Positions 8,025 to 15,129 of a DNA stretch of 64,000 bases are shown here, one piece after another. The translations under genes and the position numbers were made by a program. The first letter of the stretch is position 1. Each line of letters begins with the position of its first letter. Under the pieces are notes generated by a model, which saw only the letters and a list, made by a program, of their open reading frames with translations, had not been told where the DNA came from and did not search any database. Source of the DNA: Bacteroidia bacterium (GTDB lineage Bacteria > Bacteroidota > Bacteroidia > J057); contig JAUIKF010000033.1 in the NCBI GenBank assembly GCA_030430575.1, forward strand, positions 1-64,000, read 5' to 3'.

Positions 8025-9825
8025 GCCCTATCCCATGGTCATCCTGTCTGGGGTGATGCTGGTGTTGTCCTTTCCTCCCTTTCCCTTTTCATTTCTCGCA
8101 TACTTCGCATTTGTGCCATTGCTACTCGTGATGGACCATACGCCCGAGCGTGTATTTGAAGACCGATTTTGGGGGTTTTTCAAGGCAGGCCTGATCAATT
8201 TTTGGCGTATTCTGACGCTACAGATTTTGTGGCGATTTCGGGGTAAAAATTGGCTGTACAAACGGCGGACGATCACGCGTTATGAGCAGATATTTCGCTA
8301 TGCCTATACGGCCTTTATCATCTGGAACCTCGGTTGCTGCTATTGGATGATGCTGACGGCATTGGGGGTGAGCACCACTTCTGAGGCCATTGAGGCCCTC
8401 ACCGCCGCCATCCTTGCCAACACGCTCAACCCCTTCCTGATGGCCATCCCCATCTACCTCTTTGCGCGGCTGCGCAGTACCTCGCGCTCCTTCCTTATGA
8501 GCTTGAGTTTTATGGTCTTCTGGCTGGCCTTTGAGTGGATGCACTTCCACTGGGAGCTATCCTGGTCCTGGCTGACCCTGGGCCATAGCCAGACCTTCTA
8601 TCCCGACTGGATACAGTACACCGAATACACAGGCACCTTGGGCATTTCCGCCCATATTTTGCTCGTCAATATCCTCATTTATCAAGGCGTACGCGCCTTG
8701 GTGGCAAAACATAGGCCCTTGATTGTCCTTTGTTTTGGAGGAATGGCTGCTTTGCTTATTGCTCCTTTTGCCCTCAACACAGTTATCCTTAACCCTGAAC
8801 GACCTGTCTTTCAAGCCTCAGGGACGTTGAATGTCCGTCTGCTCCAGCCCAATATCGATCCTTATGACAAATTTGGGGGGATGACGGCCAAAGAGCAGGT
8901 CTCCCGTTTTGTGGAGTTGCTGGAAAGCCCTGGGCTGGACAGCATTGACTTGGCGATGTTGCCCGAAACGGCGATTCCAAGAGCTATCTGGAACCATGAA
9001 TTGCGGAGTGATGCGCTCTTGCAGCCGCTGTGGGCGGTCTTGCTGAGGGAAGAGAAATTGTCCCTGCTGACGGGCCTTACGGAGGTGCAGCGATTGGACC
9101 CTGCCACGGACAAAATCCCTAATTCCGCGCGTTTCAACCAGCGGTATGGCTTCTACTATGATTATTATAATGCAGCAGCCTTGCTGCGCAATGGAGCCGA
9201 ACCCCAAACCTTCCAAAAAGGCAAACTGGTCCCCCTCGTAGAGCGCATGCCTTACCTCGAATACCTCGCCTTCCTCAAAAATTTCTCCATCGACCTCGGC
9301 GGCAGCTTCGGCAACTACGGCAAACCCCCAACCATGCATCCGATGGAGGTGAAGGAAGGCGCTGATATCGCGTCCCTCGTCTGTTATGAAAGCGAATACG
9401 GGGATTACATCCGCCCACTCATACAAAAAGGTGCCGACCTCATCACCGTCGTCACCAACGACGGCTGGTGGAACTTCAGCAATAAGGAAGGCCAGCGTTC
9501 CGGCTCCTCCGGCCACATCCAGCACGCCCACCTCTCCGTCCTCCGCGCCATCGAGACCCGCCGCGAAGTCGCCCGCTCCGCCAACACCGGCATCTCCCTC
9601 TTCATCGATAACCGAGGCCACATCCTCCAACCCACCGAATACTGGGTGCCTACCTTCACCGACCGTACCTGTAAGCTTTACTCCACCGAGACGTTCTACG
9701 TCCGCCATGGCGATTATCTGGGCTGGATCAGTGTGATTTTGAGTTTGGTGGTGATGGGGTATGTGTGGGGCAGGAAGCGTCTGAATGTCCGAAAGGCTGA
9801 GCGTTCAGCCCCTAAAAATACCTAA
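7972..9825 (+). CDS. lnt: Apolipoprotein N-acyltransferase
   Basis: 617 residues from ATG 7972 (an ATG at 7960 is also possible). Several hydrophobic N-terminal helices (LSGVMLVLSFPPFPFSFLAY and following) precede a nitrilase-like periplasmic domain with the catalytic triad Glu332 (MLPETAIPR), Lys418 (QKGKLVPL) and Cys471 (SLVCYESEYGDY). A final helix near 590-610 closes the protein. Lnt adds the third acyl chain to the N-terminal Cys of lipoproteins in the inner membrane. That fits a window with several lipoproteins. At 617 residues it is longer than the roughly 510-residue enterobacterial enzyme, mainly through a stretch between the first helices (about 55-110). It overlaps rsmI at its 5' end. 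Its stop codon lies inside a small hairpin. Confidence 0.92.
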   Translation: MAKKSKENWSLYWLARTKPYPMVILSGVMLVLSFPPFPFSFLAYFAFVPLLLVMDHTPERVFEDRFWGFFKAGLINFWRILTLQILWRFRGKNWLYKRRTITRYEQIFRYAYTAFIIWNLGCCYWMMLTALGVSTTSEAIEALTAAILANTLNPFLMAIPIYLFARLRSTSRSFLMSLSFMVFWLAFEWMHFHWELSWSWLTLGHSQTFYPDWIQYTEYTGTLGISAHILLVNILIYQGVRALVAKHRPLIVLCFGGMAALLIAPFALNTVILNPERPVFQASGTLNVRLLQPNIDPYDKFGGMTAKEQVSRFVELLESPGLDSIDLAMLPETAIPRAIWNHELRSDALLQPLWAVLLREEKLSLLTGLTEVQRLDPATDKIPNSARFNQRYGFYYDYYNAAALLRNGAEPQTFQKGKLVPLVERMPYLEYLAFLKNFSIDLGGSFGNYGKPPTMHPMEVKEGADIASLVCYESEYGDYIRPLIQKGADLITVVTNDGWWNFSNKEGQRSGSSGHIQHAHLSVLRAIETRREVARSANTGISLFIDNRGHILQPTEYWVPTFTDRTCKLYSTETFYVRHGDYLGWISVILSLVVMGYVWGRKRLNVRKAERSAPKNT

Positions 9826-9847
9826 CAGAGTTGACTCAATCTGTTAG
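9822..9847. terminator. Hairpin over the lnt stop codon
   Basis: CTAACAGA (9822-9829) pairs perfectly with TCTGTTAG (9840-9847), with a 10-nt loop. The TAA stop of lnt is in the left arm. No clear T-run follows. Confidence 0.4.
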
Positions 9848-9906
9848 ATATTTATCCGCTACAACCTCCTGATCATCAGTCTTTTACCCAAATTTACGCA
9901 CGCATA

Positions 9907-9942
9907 GAGACGCAACAGATTGAAGAAAATCTGTTGCGTCTC
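9907..9942. terminator. Bidirectional terminator-like hairpin between convergent genes
   Basis: GAGACGCAACAGAT (9907-9920) and ATCTGTTGCGTCTC (9929-9942) are perfect 14-bp arms with an 8-nt loop. The site lies between the lnt end and the stop of the minus-strand gene at 9957. The strong stem and the convergent setting suggest shared termination, though no long T-run follows. Confidence 0.6.
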
Positions 9943-9956
9943 GTAGGCTTTATTGC

Positions 9957-10466
9957 TTATTCCAAATCCGCCTTGAGCGCCTTCGCGCGCGCCTCATACG
10001 CCCCATGAATCTTCTCCAGGGCCTCAAGCGCTGCTAGCCGCTCATTGTGCTGGACGTAGCTCAAGGCACGATACCAGGCGGCGGGCGCAGCTAGTGGATG
10101 GTCATAGGTCATGACTCGCTCAAACGCCTCCCGTGCAGGTGGGCCTTGCTTGAGGTAAAGGAGGCACAGCCCCTCATAAAAATGGATGGCGGGCACCTGA
10201 GGAGCGGCCGCTTTAGCGGACCTTACCTCAACGAGTGCCGCCTCATAGGCACTGTCGACATAGCGTTGCCCTGCCCGCATGAGGGTGGCTTTCACTGCCG
10301 CGTTGCGATCAGCCGCTGCAAATAGGCTGTCCACAGGGAATGCCTGCCCGTAGTGTTTGTGGTAAAAGGTGGCGGTAGTATAAGCAGGTCCCGAGAGAGA
10401 CACAAGGAGATAAGCTAGACCCAAGGAGGCTATTACGATGAGGAGGTATTTGGGAAAAGCATTCAT
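9957..10466 (-). CDS. Small membrane-anchored TPR-like protein
   Basis: 169 residues from the ATG at 10466 (MNAFPKYLLIVIASLGLAYL). The frame continues upstream through the repeat array, but that part is repeat-encoded and not a real protein. One N-terminal membrane helix (about 6-26) is followed by helical pairs typical of tetratricopeptide repeats, for example AIHFYEGLCLLYLKQGPPAR and APAAWYRALSYVQHNERLAA. It is probably periplasmic and membrane-tethered, acting in protein contacts. A GAGATCGTTCG repeat begins 3 bp upstream of the ATG, leaving no ordinary promoter spacing. The gene may therefore be read together with the secreted-protein gene upstream (10768-12729). Confidence 0.7.
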   Translation of the reverse strand: MNAFPKYLLIVIASLGLAYLLVSLSGPAYTTATFYHKHYGQAFPVDSLFAAADRNAAVKATLMRAGQRYVDSAYEAALVEVRSAKAAAPQVPAIHFYEGLCLLYLKQGPPAREAFERVMTYDHPLAAPAAWYRALSYVQHNERLAALEALEKIHGAYEARAKALKADLE

Positions 10467-10767
10467 AAGAGATCGTTCGCTGGCGCTCACTGCGAGACCG
10501 TTCGTCGCGGAGCTCCTCACTGCGAGATCGTTCGTCGCGGAGCTCCTCACTGCGAGATCGCTCGTCGCGGAGCTCCTCACTGCGAGATCGCTCGCTGACG
10601 CTCGCTGCGAGACTAAAGACAAAGACTTCTCTCTTGTCTCGGAGCGAGGCGAGTCTTCGAGCCGAGCGGTCTCGCAGTGAGTGCCGCAGGCGCGAACGGT
10701 CTCGCAGGGAGCCCAAAGGGCGACCGGTCTCACAGCGAGGGCTGAGTCTGCGAAGCCCGAGCGGTCT
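10467..10767. repeat. Array of GAGAYCGYTCG/CTGCGAG repeats with mini-palindromic spacers
   Basis: The whole 301-bp gap is repeat. On the left, GAGAYCGYTCG starts at 10469, 10494, 10524, 10554 and 10584, with a last partial unit at 10609. Three near-identical 30-bp units share the spacer TCGCGGAGCTCCTCACTGC. After about 10636 the orientation flips and CGAGCGGTCTCGCAGTGAG-type units alternate with spacers such as TGCCGCAGGCG, CCCAAAGGGCG and GGCTGAGTCTGCGAAGCC. Most spacers are small palindromes. The array runs from the stop codon of one minus-strand gene to 3 bp before the ATG of the next. Related copies lie at 36221-36343, 36438 onward and 42081-42352. Confidence 0.85.
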
Positions 10768-12729
10768 CTACTTCCGAGGCACAGTAGCCAGATTGAACAG
10801 CGGAATATCCACTGAAGCGAAAATCCCCCATCGCCAGCCGCTAAGGGCTTCCACACCTAGCGTCGTGCTGGTCACCTTCCGCAGTTCGGGCCCGTGCTGG
10901 ACGCCTGCGCCGATGGCGACAGGTAGGTTGGGCACGCCGTAGACGAGGTAGCCGCCAGGGGCAATAATATTACGCAAACTGATCTGAGGCAAATTTTTGG
11001 TGGAATCATCCTGAAAACGGAAGGCCGTGACGGCACCGATGTCGACGATCGAGCCAAAGAGGCTGATGGACCCTGCTTTCCCCAGCCCCCAACTGACAGA
11101 GATGCCGATCGGGGCGGAGACGGCAAAGATATTGTGGACCGTGTCCCGATGGCTATTGTTTCCGACAGGATAGAAAAGGGTCTCCCGCCCAAAAGTGCCT
11201 CCTAGGTAGGCTTGAAATGCGATGTTGAAGGCGCTGTTTTTCTTCACGGCAGAACTCCCTACGGGCAATGCCGCAGACTGCAAGGCTGCCTTGACTTCTG
11301 AGGCGCTATCGGCGGTGGCGACATTGGCCATGAACGTGCCGTACTTGAGGATTTCTGGACCAAAGGTGAATTTGGGACCCATCAAGGTGTCTAGCAAGGC
11401 GGTAAGGGTGACTACTCCCTGGGCGTATTGCGATTGACGAATGTCCAGGTTGATGCTGTTGAGCATGGAAAGACTGGATAGGAACTTGCTTTCGGAAGAA
11501 AGGGCTTCGCCTCCTGTCAGGGTTTTCAACTCACTGATCATGGAATAACCGCTTCGCATCATATGCAAGAGGTTGTTGGTGACTTGGTAGAACTCATTGG
11601 CGGTGATGGTATCTCCATGTGCATAGCCCTGTAGCAAAAAATCAATCTGATTGGCACGTAAAATCAACCCACGTAGGGTCTTGGAAATCAAAGCGACTTT
11701 TTCCGCATAATTCTCTGCCGTATGTAACATCGTCCCAAAAGTCACCGTGTCGCCTTTGGCACCTACAAAAGGGATATTCTGAGCCTTTTGGTACACCAAC
11801 CCCAAAAAAAGTTTAAATGTCACCGTATCTGCAAAAATGTCTCGTGATTCGAGGGAGGTCACCCAGTAGTTTACCTGGCTGGAATCTGCACGCAGGGCAT
11901 TGGAAATCACATCGGTGACCTGCATGCTAGAAAGGAAATTTTGCAAGACATGATGCTTTTTCAGCAGGCTGTCGGGAAACTGGGCCTTTTGTCCCCAGAA
12001 GTCCAAAATCTGGCCTGGGTGGTCACCGTTCATGGTCATATTCGCTGAAATGAGGAGGTCAGGCAAAAGGACTTTAAGCACATCATTTTTGATCCAGGCA
12101 TTATAGGTAGGGTCTTCCAGTAGATTGGCGAGGTGCATGGGCAGACTCTTGAGGTCTCGCTGGAAACTCCCTTGCAAAGCACTGATAAACTGCTGATAGC
12201 GGTAAATATTGGTGCCGATGGTGGACAGGGTTTGCGCGGTTTGGGGGAACAGTTTCTTGAAAGCGGGGTGTTTATCGAGCTGGTTTTGAAATTTGGAGAA
12301 GAAGGCAATGTTGAGCTCTTGCTCAGCTCGCTCCACCAAAAACTGGGCGGTTCCGTCTACGATATTGGTGACATTGAGGCTCAAGATGCCTGAAGAACTG
12401 GCGATGGCGGGCGCCACACTGAAGGGGACAGATCGTTCATTTTTGGGCGGGAGTTGAATGGCTCCTTGGAGGGAATCTCCCCCCAGGAAAGGGTTTTCGT
12501 CATACCCTTGATGGATTTGATGGTCATCGGTTTGGTTGCCGACCGGGGTATACTTGCCCAGAATTCCATAGACCGAGTTTATGGCGTCGGGGTTGAACTC
12601 GTAGGCCCCAGTGGGTCCCTTGATCATCATGCTTCGGAGGGTCAATGCATCCTGGACAGCCAGCTGGGCATTACTAGCAAGAGGCAAAGTGAATAGCCAT
12701 ATAGTTAGAAAAGCGTAGTGTTTCTTCAT
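10768..12729 (-). CDS. Secreted protein of unknown function with possible C-terminal barrel
   Basis: 653 residues. A Sec signal peptide (MKKHYAFLTIWLFTLPLASN, then AQ) directs export. The long middle part is mainly helical (for example FISALQGSFQRDLKSLPMHL and MLHTAENYAEKVALISKTLR). The last 150 residues alternate hydrophobic and polar residues (GISVSWGLGKAGSISLFGSI, PNLPVAIGAGVQHGPELRK, WRWGIFASVDIPLFN), like outer-membrane strands. No family recognised. The TAG stop overlaps the edge of the repeat array (TAGAGACCGCTCGG on the coding strand). The gene is divergent from the second caspase gene, with about 160 bp between the starts. Confidence 0.75.
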   Translation of the reverse strand: MKKHYAFLTIWLFTLPLASNAQLAVQDALTLRSMMIKGPTGAYEFNPDAINSVYGILGKYTPVGNQTDDHQIHQGYDENPFLGGDSLQGAIQLPPKNERSVPFSVAPAIASSSGILSLNVTNIVDGTAQFLVERAEQELNIAFFSKFQNQLDKHPAFKKLFPQTAQTLSTIGTNIYRYQQFISALQGSFQRDLKSLPMHLANLLEDPTYNAWIKNDVLKVLLPDLLISANMTMNGDHPGQILDFWGQKAQFPDSLLKKHHVLQNFLSSMQVTDVISNALRADSSQVNYWVTSLESRDIFADTVTFKLFLGLVYQKAQNIPFVGAKGDTVTFGTMLHTAENYAEKVALISKTLRGLILRANQIDFLLQGYAHGDTITANEFYQVTNNLLHMMRSGYSMISELKTLTGGEALSSESKFLSSLSMLNSINLDIRQSQYAQGVVTLTALLDTLMGPKFTFGPEILKYGTFMANVATADSASEVKAALQSAALPVGSSAVKKNSAFNIAFQAYLGGTFGRETLFYPVGNNSHRDTVHNIFAVSAPIGISVSWGLGKAGSISLFGSIVDIGAVTAFRFQDDSTKNLPQISLRNIIAPGGYLVYGVPNLPVAIGAGVQHGPELRKVTSTTLGVEALSGWRWGIFASVDIPLFNLATVPRK

Positions 12730-12808
12730 GAGGAGGTGAGGTTTGGATGAATGGTATTATTATTCCCTTTGCCGAAGTAAAATAGGCAAAAGTCAACTGC
12801 TTTTTCAA

Positions 12809-12862
12809 GAAGCCTCTTGAATTTTGCGAAATTTGTATCAAATTTGCTATATCCTATTCATC
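12809..12862 (+). promoter_or_regulatory. Duplicated leader/promoter region of the second caspase-FGE gene
   Basis: The segment GAAGCCTCTTGAATTTTGCG and what follows matches 1491-1545 with only a few changes (ATTTGTATCAAATTTGCTAT here). It lies 30-80 bp upstream of the start codon and in the divergent gap with the gene at 12729. The kept sequence implies a shared regulator or promoter for the two caspase genes. Confidence 0.45.
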
Positions 12863-12890
12863 CTGAAAATCATGTAACGCCTATCAATCC

Positions 12891-14798
12891 ATGGCCCAAG
12901 AATCCAAACGCGGACTCAAAATCCCCCAAAAACCAGCAAAGAAGGCCCCCAAAGGCCGCAATTACCTAATGGTCATTGGCATCAATGCCTATCAGCATTT
13001 CACTCCGCTCAACAATGCCGTAGGTGACGCAAAAGCTATTAAGGAATTGCTGGTAGCGCGATATCAGTTTCAGGAAGAAGATGTCATGGAGCTGTATGAT
13101 CAGCAAGCAACCAGAAAGAATATTCTGCGCGGACTGAGGAGCTTAGAAGATCAGATTACGACAGAAGATAATTTGATCGTCTATTTTGCGGGCCATGGGA
13201 CCATGAATAAACGCAAGACCAAAGGCTTTTGGATACCTGTGGATGCTGAATCGCACCAGGATGAGTATATCGCCAACTCTCGTATCAAAGATCATCTTGA
13301 CGAGGTAGAAGCGCATCATATCTACCTGATCGTAGATTCATGTTTTTCAGGGAGTATCGTTAACAGGTCTTCAGCGTTTTCAGAACGGGTAGAGACGTTG
13401 CCTTCTCGCCGCGTGTTGACCTCTGGTAGAAATGAAGTCGTTTCCGATGGAAAACCAGGAAAGCATAGCCCTTTTGCAAATTGCTTGATTACCTATTTGA
13501 GAACGCACCAAGGCAGTCTTCCTGCTTCTGAACTTGAACTTCACGTAAAAAAGAATACCTCTAGATCTGCCTCCCAGTCACCTGACAGCGCTTATATCTA
13601 TGGTCTAGGCGATCAAGGAGGCGAATTTGTATTTCATCCTAAACAGGATGAAGAAAACGAATGGCAGATGGCCGAAGTGATAGGAACCTTTGATGGCGTA
13701 GAACAATACCCAAAAGCTGATCCTGAAGGAAGAGATGCTGCCTTAGCTGAGGAGAAACTTGCCATTCTAAAAGACGAAACGGCATGGCAACAGGCGCAAA
13801 AAACAAATAACCTCACTGCATATCGGGTTTATCTCCGCGATTTTCCAGAAGGAATCCACCATGAGGAAGCACACCAGCAAATGCTGACGATCGAAGAGAC
13901 CGCTGATTGGTGGAAGGCTAAGCAGAGAGATAATGTGACGACCTATAAGGAGTTTTTAGTAGACTACCCAGAGAGCGGCTATGTTGTGGAGGCTGAGGCT
14001 CGGATAAGGGTATTACTTGCCAGTGAAAAGGCATCTGCTGTCGCAAAGTCTCAAGCAAAAACCCAACAGGCGTCACCTCCCAAGGTAGTTCTTGCAAAAA
14101 AAATCACTGAAGGTCCCATCGAGATGGTATGGATAGAGGGAGGGACATTTATGATGGGAAGCCCAGAGGGAGAAGAGGGGAGATATAATATCGAGATACA
14201 GCATGAAGTGACTGTCAGCTCATTTGCAATAGGAAAATATCCTGTTACGCAAAAAGAGTGGAATGAGGTAATGGGGGAAAACCCTAGTTATTTTAAGGGG
14301 GGAGATGATTGGCCTGTTGAGCAAGTTTCTTGGTATGACGTCCAGGAATTTATCCTAAAATTAAATCAACAAACAGGAAAGGTCTATCGCATGCCCACAG
14401 AGGCAGAATGGGAGTTTGCTGCACGTGGAGGAAATTTGAGCAAAGGATATATTTATGCGGGAAGCAACCTACTGGAGGATGTAGGATGGTTTAAGGGAAA
14501 TGCAGGCAAAAAAACACACCCTGTAGGCCAAAAGGCTGCCAATGAATTAGGCCTGTATGATATGAGTGGGAATGTACGGGAGTGGTGTGAGGATTGGTTC
14601 GCTTTTTATTCTACCGAAAAACTAACTGATCCCAAGGTGTCAAACACAGGCGGTGAAACAGTTATTCGTGGCGGTGGCTGGAACAATCTTCCTCAGGACT
14701 GCCGTTCTTCAAATCGTGATTTTGGACCACCATATGACCCCATTGAAGACCTTGGCTTTCGCCTAGCCTTGTCCCCCAGTCAGGAGGTCGTCCAATAG
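12891..14798 (+). CDS. Caspase-family (C14) peptidase with helical repeats and FGE-sulfatase domain
   Basis: 635 residues. The caspase domain (about 22-250) has His102 (FAGHG) and Cys151 (VDSCFSG), in the same positions as the paralogue at 1589. A middle region absent from that paralogue carries two helical repeats of about 33 residues (starting WQQAQKTNNLTAYRVYLRDF at 299 and WWKAKQRDNVTTYKEFLVDY at 340), each of the W-A-Y-FL-YPEG pattern seen in other bacterial caspase proteins. An Ala/Lys/Gln linker leads to the FGE-sulfatase domain (about 409-628): GGTFMMGS, MPTEAEWEFAARGG, GNVREWCEDW, LGFRLAL. No signal peptide. The tail GGGWNNLPQDCRSSNRDFGP has little in common with the paralogue although the flanks match. 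Likely role: regulated proteolysis or a death/defence effector. The partner or trigger is unknown. Confidence 0.88.
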   Translation: MAQESKRGLKIPQKPAKKAPKGRNYLMVIGINAYQHFTPLNNAVGDAKAIKELLVARYQFQEEDVMELYDQQATRKNILRGLRSLEDQITTEDNLIVYFAGHGTMNKRKTKGFWIPVDAESHQDEYIANSRIKDHLDEVEAHHIYLIVDSCFSGSIVNRSSAFSERVETLPSRRVLTSGRNEVVSDGKPGKHSPFANCLITYLRTHQGSLPASELELHVKKNTSRSASQSPDSAYIYGLGDQGGEFVFHPKQDEENEWQMAEVIGTFDGVEQYPKADPEGRDAALAEEKLAILKDETAWQQAQKTNNLTAYRVYLRDFPEGIHHEEAHQQMLTIEETADWWKAKQRDNVTTYKEFLVDYPESGYVVEAEARIRVLLASEKASAVAKSQAKTQQASPPKVVLAKKITEGPIEMVWIEGGTFMMGSPEGEEGRYNIEIQHEVTVSSFAIGKYPVTQKEWNEVMGENPSYFKGGDDWPVEQVSWYDVQEFILKLNQQTGKVYRMPTEAEWEFAARGGNLSKGYIYAGSNLLEDVGWFKGNAGKKTHPVGQKAANELGLYDMSGNVREWCEDWFAFYSTEKLTDPKVSNTGGETVIRGGGWNNLPQDCRSSNRDFGPPYDPIEDLGFRLALSPSQEVVQ

Positions 14799-14943
14799 GC
14801 TTTTCTGTGAGCTGAACTCACCCCGAATTTGCGAAGCCAATCTGCTCCGCTCTTGGCAGGAGCAGGTATGGAAGGAATCAGGATGATTCTCTGACAAATT
14901 CTGTGGTAAGCTTGTCGCTTTCGATAAAAATATCTTCGCTCGC

Positions 14944-15046
14944 ATCCCGATGAATCGGGATAACCTCTTAAAAGAGGTTGTCGCGCATCCGGGAGGCTTG
15001 TGGGAAGTCCTCTTTGAAGAGGAGCCTGTCCTGAGCTTGCCGAAGG
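14944..15046. repeat. Cluster of three tight hairpins plus a CCTGAGCTTGCCGAAGG element
   Basis: The 331-bp gap between convergent genes holds three perfect stems with 2-nt loops: ATCCCGAT/ATCGGGAT (14944-14961), AACCTCTT/AAGAGGTT (14962-14979) and CCTCTT/AAGAGG (15009-15022). CCTGAGCTTGCCGAAGG follows at 15030-15046. The first two stems are back to back. This may serve as the terminator zone for the caspase gene and the barrel gene at 15130. No gene is visible here. Confidence 0.6.
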
Positions 15047-15129
15047 AGGGCCTGCGGGGTTCAGGAGATGTGTAAGGCCAAAGTGGGCACTCCACTAAAA
15101 GTCTCCGTAAACCAATTCTCCCATTCCCC

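Noticed and set aside
8818-9708. Long minus-strand frame opposite lnt
   Set aside because: It lies fully inside lnt, is Glu/Val/Gly-biased as expected for an antisense frame, and matches no family.
10469-10613. Possible CRISPR array (regular 30-bp units)
   Set aside because: Units are tandem copies with near-identical spacers, which are small palindromes. There is no direct-repeat/unique-spacer pattern and no cas gene.
10309-10716. Open frames across the repeat array (both strands)
   Set aside because: Their translation is only repeated SDLAVRSSAT- and LLTARSFVAE-type strings generated by the 30-bp units.
1589-14798. A diversity-generating retroelement in this window
   Set aside because: No reverse transcriptase, template repeat or accessory gene is present. 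Third-codon positions also differ, so the tails are not one template with adenine changes only.
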